A DNA stretch of 7,091 nucleotides from NCBI GenBank assembly GCA_916048145.1, contig CAJZGT010000067.1, forward strand, positions 1-7,091. Direction: 5' to 3'. The notes under the pieces are model-generated. The model was not told where the DNA came from. It saw only the letters and a program-made list of their open reading frames with translations, and ran no database searches. A program made the position numbers and the translations under genes. Numbering within the stretch: position 1 is the first letter of the stretch; each line of letters opens with the position of its first letter. This DNA is from an uncultured Streptococcus sp. (GTDB taxonomy: Bacteria; Bacillota; Bacilli; Lactobacillales; Streptococcaceae). Positions 1 through 6,257 of the stretch are shown here, piece by piece.

Positions 1-433
1 TTACGTATTTAGTGAAGATTTCGTGAACAGCTGGGTCTGGTTCGTATCCATTTTCTTTCAAAGTAGTTTCAGCCATACGGATACCACCTTTTGGCATGAA
101 GTTCAATTTGAAGAGTTCATCGTTTTGGATACCGAAGATAACTTCATTTTCTTTGTCGATAAATCCTGCAGGGATATCAGCAATAGATGTTGGACGAGTG
201 TCCATTGGGAAACGAGTTTCTTCGTAGTGTGCTTTAGTTTCTTCTACAATTTTTTTGATGTGAAGTGAACGTTCTGTTGGTCCTGCAAGGAAGCTTTCGT
301 CTCCATCGTAAGGTGTGTAGTTAGCTTGTACGAAGCGTGATACACTTGCTTTTTCTTTCCAATCTACGCCTTTGAAGCCTTCCCAAGCTTTATCAAAAAT
401 ATCTTGTGCTTCAACAACTGTCTTAACAACCAT
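1..433 (-). CDS. pflB: Pyruvate formate-lyase (formate C-acetyltransferase), N-terminal part, cut by the window edge
   Basis: This is the first 144 codons of a gene that runs off the left edge. The product converts pyruvate and CoA to acetyl-CoA and formate by a glycyl-radical mechanism in the cytoplasm, the anaerobic branch of mixed-acid fermentation. The visible N-terminus begins [20 protein letters not shown] and continues with [20 protein letters not shown] and [20 protein letters not shown], then [20 protein letters not shown], which is characteristic of the PFL N-terminal domain. The last complete residues are [10 protein letters not shown]. The catalytic cysteine pair and the C-terminal glycyl-radical loop lie outside the window, so integrity cannot be judged. 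The ATG at 433 is supported by an AAGAGGA ribosome binding site seven bases upstream. The gene is divergent from dinB. Its promoter overlaps a CcpA-type site, which fits the known sugar-dependent control of pfl in streptococci. Family assignment is very secure. Confidence 0.96.
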   Translation of the reverse strand, partial: MVVKTVVEAQDIFDKAWEGFKGVDWKEKASVSRFVQANYTPYDGDESFLAGPTERSLHIKKIVEETKAHYEETRFPMDTRPTSIADIPAGFIDKENEVIFGIQNDELFKLNFMPKGGIRMAETTLKENGYEPDPAVHEIFTKYV

Positions 434-440
434 GTTAATG

Positions 441-447
441 TCCTCTT
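441..447 (-). promoter_or_regulatory. Ribosome binding site of pflB
   Basis: On the minus strand AAGAGGA lies seven bases before the ATG at 433. It fixes the start of the partial pflB gene. Confidence 0.8.
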
Positions 448-458
448 TTTTCTTTCTA

Positions 459-476
459 GTAACAGTCATCTGTTAC
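459..476. repeat. Perfect inverted repeat in the pflB leader
   Basis: GTAACAG (459-465) and CTGTTAC (470-476) form a perfect 7-base inverted repeat around a 4-base TCAT centre. With the predicted pflB transcription start near 482, the repeat lies within the first 25 or so bases of the pflB transcript, before the ribosome binding site. It could be an operator just downstream of the start, or a 5'-terminal hairpin that stabilises the mRNA. It has no U-tract and is not a terminator. The symmetry is seen directly; the function is inferred. Confidence 0.55.
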
Positions 477-488
477 ATTCATGAGACA

Positions 489-517
489 AGTATACCATAC
501 AGTAACCGATTTCAACA
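489..517 (-). promoter_or_regulatory. Predicted sigma-A promoter of pflB (extended -10)
   Basis: On the minus strand the -10 hexamer is TATACT (489-494) preceded by TGG, giving an extended -10 element. Seventeen bases upstream is TGTTGA (512-517); TTGAAA (510-515) at 15 bases is an alternative -35. Transcription should start near 482, giving a leader of about 50 bases. The spacer and -35 region are covered by a cre-like site. Confidence 0.65.
501..514 (-). promoter_or_regulatory. Candidate CcpA-binding cre site over the pflB promoter
   Basis: Read on the minus strand, the 14-mer TGAAATCGGTTACT matches 13 of 14 positions of the cre consensus TGWAANCGNTNWCA, with only the last base off. It covers the -35 region and part of the spacer of the predicted pflB promoter, a position where bound CcpA would be expected to block RNA polymerase. 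CcpA control of pfl is established in streptococci; the exact site is my reading. Confidence 0.6.
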
Positions 518-607
518 AGCGAAAAATCCCTATTTTTACACTTTCTTTTCTAAAACAGTCTATATTTTGCCCCAAACTGTATTATATTTTTGAAAAAATA
601 AAGTTCT

Positions 608-622
608 TTTTTTCAGAAAAAA
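608..622. promoter_or_regulatory. CodY-box-like palindrome in the dinB promoter spacer
   Basis: The stretch is a perfect palindrome with 7-base arms (TTTTTTC, A, GAAAAAA). It matches 11 of 15 positions of the CodY box AATTTTCWGAAAATT, including the whole core TTTTCAGAAAA. It lies just upstream of the dinB -10 hexamer. The arms are simple A/T runs, so chance in AT-rich DNA is a real alternative. Confidence 0.3.
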
Positions 623-624
623 GG

Positions 625-630
625 TATAAT
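625..630 (+). promoter_or_regulatory. Predicted -10 element of the dinB promoter
   Basis: A perfect TATAAT lies 32 bases before the dinB ATG. No good -35 is present at 16-18 bases; the best is AAGTTC at 601-606. The promoter is therefore probably weak or helped by another factor. Transcription would start near 637, giving a leader of about 25 bases. Confidence 0.55.
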
Positions 631-649
631 AAAAGAAAATAAGTAGTAA

Positions 650-656
650 AAAGGTG
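650..656 (+). promoter_or_regulatory. Ribosome binding site that decides the dinB start
   Basis: AAAGGTG lies six bases before the ATG at 663. An in-frame GTG at 654 falls inside this site and so cannot be the start. Confidence 0.7.
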
Positions 657-662
657 CTAGGC

Positions 663-1724
663 ATGTTGATTTTTCCTTTGTTAAATGATTTGTCAAGAAA
701 AATCATCCATATTGACATGGATGCCTTTTTTGCTGCGGTAGAAATCAGGGATAATCCTAAACTCAGAGGAAAACCTGTCATTATTGGAAGCGACCCTCGG
801 CAAACAGGTGGACGGGGAGTCGTTTCTACCTGTAGCTATGAGGCAAGAGCTTTTGGTGTCCATTCTGGCATGAGTTCCAAGGAAGCTTATGAGCGTTGCC
901 CCCAGGCTGTCTTTATCTCAGGGAATTATGAGAAATACAAATCTGTGGGACTCCAGATTCGAGCTATTTTTAAGCGCTATACAGATTTGATTGAACCTAT
1001 GAGTATTGACGAAGCCTATTTGGATGTAACAGAAAATAAACTCGGTATCAAGTCAGCAGTCAAAATCGCTCGCCTCATTCAAGAGGATATCTGGCAAGAA
1101 CTCCATCTAACTGCTTCTGCTGGTATTTCCTACAACAAGTTCTTAGCTAAAATGGCTAGCGATTATCAAAAACCACACGGTTTGACAGTGATTCTACCTG
1201 ACCAAGCTGAAGATTTTCTCAAACAAATGGACATTTCCAAGTTTCATGGAGTAGGAAAAAAGACGGTAGAACGTCTTCATCAAATGGGCGTTTTTACTGG
1301 CGCTGACCTACTTGAAGTTCCTGAAGTGACTCTGATAGATCGTTTTGGTAAACTGGGTTATGACCTTTATCGAAAGGCTCGAGGTATCCACAATTCTCCC
1401 GTCAAATACAATCGCATCCGTAAATCAATCGGGAAGGAGAAAACCTATGGAAAGATTCTCCGTGCCGAGGAAGACATCAAAAAAGAGCTGACTCTCCTAT
1501 CAGAAAGAGTCGCTCTCCATCTCAGTCAGCAAGAAAAAGCTGGAAAAATTGTCATTTTGAAAATCCGCTACGAGGACTTTTCAACTCTTACTAAACGAAA
1601 AAGTCTTGCTCAAAAAACACAGGATGCTAGTCAGATAAGTCAAATAGCCCTGCAACTCTATGAAGAATTAAGCGAGAAAGAAAGAGGTATCCGCCTGCTG
1701 GGGATTACCGTGACTGGATTTTAA
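663..1724 (+). CDS. dinB: DNA polymerase IV, Y-family translesion polymerase
   Basis: The 353-residue product copies damaged DNA and extends mismatched primer ends in the cytoplasm, with low fidelity. The palm motif [12 protein letters not shown] (residues 16-27) carries catalytic Asp18 and the probable steric-gate Phe23. The SIDE motif in [12 protein letters not shown] supplies Asp116 and Glu117. [12 protein letters not shown] (59-70) is the fingers motif and [11 protein letters not shown] (156-166) is typical of the family. A helix-hairpin-helix thumb segment [12 protein letters not shown] follows at about 194-205, and the little-finger domain fills the rest, ending in GITVTGF. Length is normal and all key residues are present. 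The ATG at 663 has a good ribosome binding site. It gives about ten residues before the usual E. coli start point; a TTG at 690 would align with that start but has no binding site. The gene is monocistronic, divergent from pflB and convergent with uppP. No LexA-type operator is evident. Confidence 0.95.
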   Translation: MLIFPLLNDLSRKIIHIDMDAFFAAVEIRDNPKLRGKPVIIGSDPRQTGGRGVVSTCSYEARAFGVHSGMSSKEAYERCPQAVFISGNYEKYKSVGLQIRAIFKRYTDLIEPMSIDEAYLDVTENKLGIKSAVKIARLIQEDIWQELHLTASAGISYNKFLAKMASDYQKPHGLTVILPDQAEDFLKQMDISKFHGVGKKTVERLHQMGVFTGADLLEVPEVTLIDRFGKLGYDLYRKARGIHNSPVKYNRIRKSIGKEKTYGKILRAEEDIKKELTLLSERVALHLSQQEKAGKIVILKIRYEDFSTLTKRKSLAQKTQDASQISQIALQLYEELSEKERGIRLLGITVTGF

Positions 1725-1756
1725 AACCTTGAAGAGTTGACCCTTCAAGGTTTTTT
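1723..1756. terminator. Intrinsic terminator between convergent dinB and uppP, probably bidirectional
   Basis: AAAACCTTGAAG (1723-1734) pairs perfectly with CTTCAAGGTTTT (1743-1754) around an 8-base loop, and the T run continues to 1756. The stem includes the last two bases of the dinB stop codon. The same stem lies one base beyond the uppP stop on the minus strand. There the trailing T run is only the TTTT inside the stem, so it should be weaker in that direction. Confidence 0.85.
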
Positions 1757-1757
1757 C

Positions 1758-2603
1758 TTATACAAACAAACGCACAAAACTATAGAGCAACAAGACACTA
1801 CCGAGTACGATACGGTATTTACCGAAAAGGGTAAAGTCGTGTTTTTTCACATAGCTGGTCAAAAAACGAATAGCCACCATGCTGACTGCAAAAGCTACTC
1901 CCATCGCAACCAAGAGCAAGAACAATTGCCCAAAGTTCAAGAGTTGTCCTGCTTTTACAAATTTGAAAATCTTTAATGCGCTAGCTCCAAACATAACAGG
2001 AATTCCAAGATAGAAGGTAAATTCTGTCACAACAGAACGACTGGTTCCATTCAACAAACCACCGACAATCGTTGCCCCAGAACGGCTTGTCCCTGGTAAA
2101 AGGGCAAGAACTTGGAAGAGTCCAATATAGAAAGCTGTCGTATAAGGAAGCTTGTCCAACTCTGTTACACTTGGTTCGATAGCACGCGCTTTATTGCGCT
2201 TTTCCAAATAGATAAAGGCAATCCCATAAATAATCAACATGAGAGCAACTGAAACCATGTTATGGAAGTGGGTATCAAACCAATCATCAAACTTAAAGAC
2301 AGCAAGCAAAGGCAAAGTCGCAATCAAGACCTTCAACCATAGTCTCCAAGTCTTACGAACTTCCTGCTTGTCCTTAGTCGGTTTGAAGGGATTGAGCTTG
2401 TTAAAGTAAATCACCATAACTGCTAAAATAGCACCAAGCTGAATCACGACATTAAACATGGACATAAAGGATTCACTCTGATTTTGGTATTGGATAAATT
2501 CCTCTGCTAAAATCAAGTGACCTGTACTTGAAATCGGCAGCCATTCCGTAATTCCTTCAACAATCCCGAAGAAGATAGATTTTAAAATTTCAATAAGATA
2601 CAT
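1758..2603 (-). CDS. uppP: Undecaprenyl-diphosphatase (BacA/UppP family)
   Basis: This 281-residue polytopic membrane protein removes one phosphate from undecaprenyl pyrophosphate. That recycles the C55 carrier used for peptidoglycan, teichoic acid and capsule precursors, and overexpression of the family gives bacitracin resistance. Both family signatures are intact: [14 protein letters not shown] (residues 16-29), with the acidic pair Glu16/Glu20, Ser25-Ser26 and His29, and PGTSRSG (170-176) with the essential Arg174. Several hydrophobic segments are visible, for example about 49-67, 90-103, 117-133, 155-170, 195-214, 225-247 and 263-280. Length is normal for the family. The ATG at 2603 has AAAGGAG six bases upstream. 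It follows the DUF2207 gene with a 60-base gap that contains its own extended -10 promoter, so it may be transcribed both alone and with the upstream gene. It ends at the hairpin shared with dinB. Identification is very secure. Confidence 0.96.
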   Translation of the reverse strand: MYLIEILKSIFFGIVEGITEWLPISSTGHLILAEEFIQYQNQSESFMSMFNVVIQLGAILAVMVIYFNKLNPFKPTKDKQEVRKTWRLWLKVLIATLPLLAVFKFDDWFDTHFHNMVSVALMLIIYGIAFIYLEKRNKARAIEPSVTELDKLPYTTAFYIGLFQVLALLPGTSRSGATIVGGLLNGTSRSVVTEFTFYLGIPVMFGASALKIFKFVKAGQLLNFGQLFLLLVAMGVAFAVSMVAIRFLTSYVKKHDFTLFGKYRIVLGSVLLLYSFVRLFV

Positions 2604-2609
2604 AGATTA

Positions 2610-2616
2610 CTCCTTT
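2610..2616 (-). promoter_or_regulatory. Ribosome binding site of uppP
   Basis: AAAGGAG on the minus strand, six bases before the ATG at 2603. It is strong and confirms the start. Confidence 0.8.
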
Positions 2617-2627
2617 TTCTATCTTCC

Positions 2628-2636
2628 ATTATAGCA
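2628..2636 (-). promoter_or_regulatory. Extended -10 promoter of uppP
   Basis: On the minus strand TGCTATAAT is a perfect extended -10 element in the short gap after the DUF2207 gene. There is no good -35 at 17 bases (TGTCAC). The predicted start near 2621 gives a leader of only about 18 bases. Confidence 0.6.
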
Positions 2637-2663
2637 TATTTTTTCAGTCTGTGACATCTCTCT

Positions 2664-4553
2664 TTAAAAGGCACCGATACTGCCACCACCGCCACCTCCG
2701 GAGAAGCCACCACCAGAACTTCCATTTCCAGAAGATACGGAATAGGTACTTGCTGTGTTTGCGACATTGGCATAATGGCTCATTTGCGCGCTTGAATGAT
2801 AAAACATACCGTGCCAGCCATAAGCTACATAAAGGTTGATATCTGGATTTTCCACTTGAATCTGATGAACCTTCATTAAATGACTGACCTTGTCTGCATA
2901 GCCAAATAAAGTCGCATAAACCAAGAGGCGATTCCAGACCACAATACTTTCCAGCTCAGCCTGATCCAATCGTGCAATCTCACGCAACATATTTTCAAAA
3001 CTGGTCCAGAGATAGTAGACTTCTGCTCCTGCTTCATTTAGGACACCATCACGATTATCTAATCGAAGCTTCCAATAATAGAAAACAGCCAAAACCAAAC
3101 CTAGAAAACCAAGTATTGGCAAGGGGATGTAAAGATAGCCATAAACATCCAAACTGTACAAGAACAAACCAAATCCGATAAATAAAGGCAAGATAGTAGA
3201 GAGTCCCATACCCACTTGCAAGGCCTTTTCCCCACCAGTTAAAGGACGATAGTAATCCGGAAGCCCCCAGAAGGTAACCCGATTTCTCACTCCTTCTTGC
3301 ATCTGGTTCAATACTTCTTCAAAAGAAGATTTGAGCTGACGCCCCTTTGCTTGAATCCGTTTTTCATCAGAAACTTTTGCTCTACGATAAAGACTATCAG
3401 ATACCTTGTAATCCGCAAACAAATTGGAAAGAGTTTCTTCTTTTTTGCCTGAAAAAGCCAGATTTAGGCAGTCTTTCTCAAAACTGGACAAACCATCTTC
3501 TTTTACTAGCCTCAAGCCAACTGCATCTCCTTCTGAAATGATAGAGACATTCCCACGGTCTATCACATCTAGCAAGGTAGCTTGAATAAGTTGATCAAAG
3601 GTGAATTTTCCAGCTCCCTTGACCAAGGGACTCACTTCCTCCAAGGAGGTCGAGTAGACAGCCTCTGATAAAACCATAGGCTCTAATTCCATTGGTGGTT
3701 CATAGATACGATGATTTTTGGCATATTTGACGGAAGGAGTGGTCTTTCTTCTATAGATGAAATAGAAGCAAACACTCAATAACAGAGAGATGGAAAGTAT
3801 GGAAGGGAAGACCCAAGTAACGAGTTGTTTACTTTGCTCTTTTTCTCTAACAATCGAGTCTTCTATCTTATTAAACTCTTCTAAACGATTCCCTTTCAAT
3901 CCCTGATCCCTAGCGCTAGCAAAATCGGTCCGAGGCCAATAGGCATGCAATTCAACTCCACGCTTAGGCGGAAGATTGTCTAAACGGATAGTATAATCAA
4001 GATTACTCTTTTCAACCGTTCCCTCTCTAAAAAGTTTGCCTGTATGGAAAAAGAGTTTTTCCGCTCCCTTGTCTCCCCTTACATGAAATTCAAACTTTCC
4101 AATAGCTCCTGAACTATCTGTCAGAGGTTGCCAATTTAATTCAGCGATGTCATCATATAGAAAAAGCAAATTTTTTAAATTCCATGTTAGGTCAACTTCA
4201 ACTATGTCGCCCTCCTGACCTGGATTATAAACTTTCACAGTGTAACCATTCGCCTCTTCTGTCACTTCGCTAGTAACGTCTACTAGTTCAGCACCGTTTT
4301 TCGCGGCCTGAACCGTTGGATGAGGATCAATGTCAAATCCACTAGGCATCTTGCCAGCACGTCCAAGTCCCACAATTTGACCCTTAAAGTCCTCCTCAAA
4401 CTGGTAAACTATCTTCTGTCTAAATTCTGCTGTATTGTCTGCATGAATATACAAATCACCTTGATAAGAGTTTATCTTGAAATCAATGGCAAAAACAGAG
4501 AATGGCAGAAGGCAAAACAAGCCTAAGACCAGTAAGAAAAAAGTTTTTTTCAT
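2664..4553 (-). CDS. DUF2207-family membrane protein with Gly-rich C-terminal tail, function unknown
   Basis: The 629-residue product has no established function. A signal peptide (MKKTFFLLVLGLFCLLPFSVFA, residues 1-22) leads into a beta-rich domain of about 23-240. Features such as YQGDLYIHADNTAEFRQKI and the spacing of aromatic residues are typical of the DUF2207 N-terminus. A membrane segment follows at about 245-267, then RRK, which suggests the next part is cytoplasmic. Residues 268-446 are soluble, with a winged-helix-like stretch near 316-350. Two membrane segments at about 447-467 and 473-494 precede a helical domain (ESIVVWNRLLVYATLFGYAD, 535-554). The end is a glycine/serine tail (606-629) finishing SIGAF. 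The reading frame is intact. The ATG at 4553 has a GGGGG-containing binding site eight bases upstream; a TTG at 4556 would add one residue but is too close to it. It is divergent from the ABC operon and followed without a terminator by uppP. Family call is confident; role and topology are inferred. Confidence 0.85.
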   Translation of the reverse strand: MKKTFFLLVLGLFCLLPFSVFAIDFKINSYQGDLYIHADNTAEFRQKIVYQFEEDFKGQIVGLGRAGKMPSGFDIDPHPTVQAAKNGAELVDVTSEVTEEANGYTVKVYNPGQEGDIVEVDLTWNLKNLLFLYDDIAELNWQPLTDSSGAIGKFEFHVRGDKGAEKLFFHTGKLFREGTVEKSNLDYTIRLDNLPPKRGVELHAYWPRTDFASARDQGLKGNRLEEFNKIEDSIVREKEQSKQLVTWVFPSILSISLLLSVCFYFIYRRKTTPSVKYAKNHRIYEPPMELEPMVLSEAVYSTSLEEVSPLVKGAGKFTFDQLIQATLLDVIDRGNVSIISEGDAVGLRLVKEDGLSSFEKDCLNLAFSGKKEETLSNLFADYKVSDSLYRRAKVSDEKRIQAKGRQLKSSFEEVLNQMQEGVRNRVTFWGLPDYYRPLTGGEKALQVGMGLSTILPLFIGFGLFLYSLDVYGYLYIPLPILGFLGLVLAVFYYWKLRLDNRDGVLNEAGAEVYYLWTSFENMLREIARLDQAELESIVVWNRLLVYATLFGYADKVSHLMKVHQIQVENPDINLYVAYGWHGMFYHSSAQMSHYANVANTASTYSVSSGNGSSGGGFSGGGGGGSIGAF

Positions 4554-4561
4554 CAACTAAG

Positions 4562-4569
4562 CCCCCTTT
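4562..4569 (-). promoter_or_regulatory. Ribosome binding site of the DUF2207 gene
   Basis: AAAGGGGG on the minus strand ends eight bases before the ATG at 4553 and five before the in-frame TTG at 4556. The spacing favours the ATG. Confidence 0.6.
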
Positions 4570-4583
4570 TTATCTTTGCTATC

Positions 4584-4592
4584 ATTATATCA
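4584..4592 (-). promoter_or_regulatory. Extended -10 promoter of the DUF2207 gene
   Basis: TGATATAAT on the minus strand is a perfect extended -10 element about 30 bases before the start codon. No consensus -35 lies at 16-18 bases, where a short inverted repeat is found instead. Confidence 0.6.
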
Positions 4593-4601
4593 TTTTTTCT
4601 C

Positions 4602-4617
4602 AAGTAAGGGCTTACCT
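4602..4617. repeat. Short inverted repeat between divergent promoters
   Basis: GTAAG (4604-4608) and CTTAC (4611-4615) flank a GG centre. Allowing one mismatch, the arms extend to AAGTAAG and CTTACCT. The element takes the -35 position of the DUF2207 promoter and ends three bases before the -35 of the ABC operon promoter. An operator for one or both is possible but unproven. Confidence 0.35.
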
Positions 4618-4620
4618 ATA

Positions 4621-4649
4621 TTGAAAAATAGAGTTTTTTTCGATAAAAT
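4621..4649 (+). promoter_or_regulatory. Sigma-A promoter of the amino-acid ABC operon
   Basis: TTGAAA (4621-4626) and TAAAAT (4644-4649) are separated by exactly 17 bases, each matching five of six consensus positions. The predicted start is near 4656, which leaves a leader of about 36 bases with no room for a riboswitch. Confidence 0.7.
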
Positions 4650-4681
4650 AGGAGACAGTTATTTTTTAATAGATTAGAAAT

Positions 4682-4686
4682 AGGAG
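4682..4686 (+). promoter_or_regulatory. Ribosome binding site of the ABC binding-protein/permease gene
   Basis: AGGAG lies five bases before the ATG at 4692. Confidence 0.75.
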
Positions 4687-4691
4687 AAATC

Positions 4692-6257
4692 ATGAGAAAA
4701 ATATACTTATCTATTTTCACAAGTCTCTTGCTGATGCTGGGATTTGTCAATGTTGCCCAAGCCGATGAATATTTACGCATCGGGATGGAAGCGGCATATG
4801 CTCCCTTTAACTGGACTCAGGACGATGATAGCAATGGGGCTGTCAAAATCGATGGAACTAACCAGTATGCTAACGGATACGATGTTCAAATCGCCAAGAA
4901 AATCGCTAAGGACTTAGGTAAAGAACCTTTGGTTGTTAAAACAAAGTGGGAAGGTCTAGTTCCTGCCCTTACTTCTGGTAAGATTGACATGATTATCGCA
5001 GGTATGAGTCCTACTGCCGAACGCAAACAAGAAATTGCCTTTTCAAGCAGCTACTACACTAGCGAACCAGTTTTGCTTGTCAAAAAAGATTCTGCCTACG
5101 CAAATGCTAAATCTTTGGATGACTTTAATGGTGCGAAAATCACTTCTCAACAAGGTGTTTACCTTTACGACTTGATTGCACAAATCCCAGGTGCTAAAAA
5201 AGAAACAGCCATGGGAGACTTCGCTCAAATGCGCCAAGCTCTTGAAGCTGGTGTCATCGATGCCTATGTTTCTGAGCGCCCAGAAGCTCTGACCGCTGAA
5301 GCTGCGAACTCTAAGTTTAAGATGGTCCAAGTAGAACCTGGTTTCAAAACGGGGGAGGAAAATACAGCTATTGCCATTGGACTTCGTAAAGATGACAACC
5401 GTATTAGCCAAATCAATGCCAGCATTGAAACCATTTCAAAAGATGACCAAGTTGCCTTGATGGATCGTATGATCAAAGAGCAACCTGCCGAAGCTACAAC
5501 AACTGAAGAGACTAGCAGTAGTTTCTTTAGCCAAGTCGCTAAAATTCTTTCTGAAAACTGGCAACAACTCTTGCGTGGTGCTGGTATCACTCTTTTAATC
5601 TCTATCATCGGAACCATCACAGGTCTCATTATTGGACTTGCCATTGGTGTCTTCCGTACTGCTCCTCTATCTGAAAATAAAGCCATTTACAGCCTACAAA
5701 AACTAGTCGGCTGGATCCTCAATGTCTACATTGAAATTTTCCGTGGTACGCCAATGATCGTTCAATCGATGGTTATCTACTATGGAACTGCCCAAGCTTT
5801 CGGTATCAACCTTGACCGTACACTAGCTGCTATCTTCATCGTTTCGATCAACACTGGTGCCTACATGACTGAAATCGTTCGTGGTGGTATCCTAGCAGTT
5901 GACAAGGGACAATTTGAAGCTGCGACTGCTCTTGGTATGACTCATAACCAAACCATGCGTAAGGTTGTCCTACCTCAAGTAGTACGCAACATCCTACCAG
6001 CAACGGGTAATGAATTTGTCATCAATATCAAAGATACATCTGTATTGAACGTTATCTCTGTTGTCGAACTTTATTTCTCAGGAAATACCGTGGCAACACA
6101 AACCTATCAATACTTCCAGACATTTACAATCATCGCCGTGATTTACTTTGTCCTCACCTTCACCGTAACACGTATCCTACGCTTCATCGAACGTCGAATG
6201 GACATGGATACCTATACTACAGGTGCTAACCAAATGCAAACGGAGGATTTGAAATAA
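4692..6257 (+). CDS. Polar amino-acid ABC importer, fused substrate-binding protein and permease (glutamine-type)
   Basis: The 521-residue protein joins the receptor and the membrane channel of a polar amino-acid importer. A signal peptide ends in AQA (residues 22-24). Residues 25 to about 265 are a family-3 binding protein, recognised by [15 protein letters not shown] (62-76), [20 protein letters not shown] (85-104) and [15 protein letters not shown] (108-122), where Arg111 should hold the ligand carboxylate. A Thr/Ser/Glu-rich linker (about 266-278) leads to a HisM/GlnP-type permease. The first clear membrane segment is about 297-320, [11 protein letters not shown] is at 348-358, and the EAA loop that docks on the ATPase is [20 protein letters not shown] (409-428). 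Membrane segments continue to about 495. The layout matches the Lactococcus GlnP architecture but with one binding domain rather than two. Glutamine, glutamate or asparagine are plausible substrates; the sequence does not settle this. It is translationally coupled to the ATPase gene downstream. Confidence 0.92.
   Translation: MRKIYLSIFTSLLLMLGFVNVAQADEYLRIGMEAAYAPFNWTQDDDSNGAVKIDGTNQYANGYDVQIAKKIAKDLGKEPLVVKTKWEGLVPALTSGKIDMIIAGMSPTAERKQEIAFSSSYYTSEPVLLVKKDSAYANAKSLDDFNGAKITSQQGVYLYDLIAQIPGAKKETAMGDFAQMRQALEAGVIDAYVSERPEALTAEAANSKFKMVQVEPGFKTGEENTAIAIGLRKDDNRISQINASIETISKDDQVALMDRMIKEQPAEATTTEETSSSFFSQVAKILSENWQQLLRGAGITLLISIIGTITGLIIGLAIGVFRTAPLSENKAIYSLQKLVGWILNVYIEIFRGTPMIVQSMVIYYGTAQAFGINLDRTLAAIFIVSINTGAYMTEIVRGGILAVDKGQFEAATALGMTHNQTMRKVVLPQVVRNILPATGNEFVINIKDTSVLNVISVVELYFSGNTVATQTYQYFQTFTIIAVIYFVLTFTVTRILRFIERRMDMDTYTTGANQMQTEDLK
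6242..6246 (+). promoter_or_regulatory. Ribosome binding site of the ABC ATPase inside the permease gene
   Basis: GGAGG lies within the last codons of the permease gene, ten bases before the ATG at 6257. It supports coupled translation at the TAATG stop/start overlap. Confidence 0.75.

Noticed and set aside
23..593. Open frames on the plus strand over pflB and its leader (23-268, 372-593)
   Set aside because: They lie antisense to a clearly recognisable pflB and its promoter region, have no ribosome binding site and no family resemblance.
654..656. GTG as the dinB start
   Set aside because: The codon is part of the ribosome binding site of the ATG at 663.
560..781. Minus-strand frame of 73 codons across the dinB promoter
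   Set aside because: It overlaps the dinB start and promoter, is mostly low-complexity Phe/Lys from A/T runs, and has no supporting signals.
1737..1976. Plus-strand frame of 79 codons downstream of dinB
   Set aside because: It starts inside the terminator hairpin and is antisense to the 3' end of uppP.
2582..2839. Frames overlapping the uppP/DUF2207 junction (2582-2773 minus, 2651-2839 plus)
   Set aside because: They are other-frame readings of the Gly-rich tail and the uppP promoter gap, with no binding site and no homology.
4554..4556. TTG as the start of the DUF2207 gene
   Set aside because: It adds only one residue and lies five bases from the binding site, whereas the ATG at 4553 has better spacing.
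4604..4691. CodY or GlnR site in front of the ABC operon
   Set aside because: Expected for an amino-acid importer, so I looked. The best CodY alignment matched only about 9 of 15 positions, and no TGTNA-N7-TNACA pattern is present.
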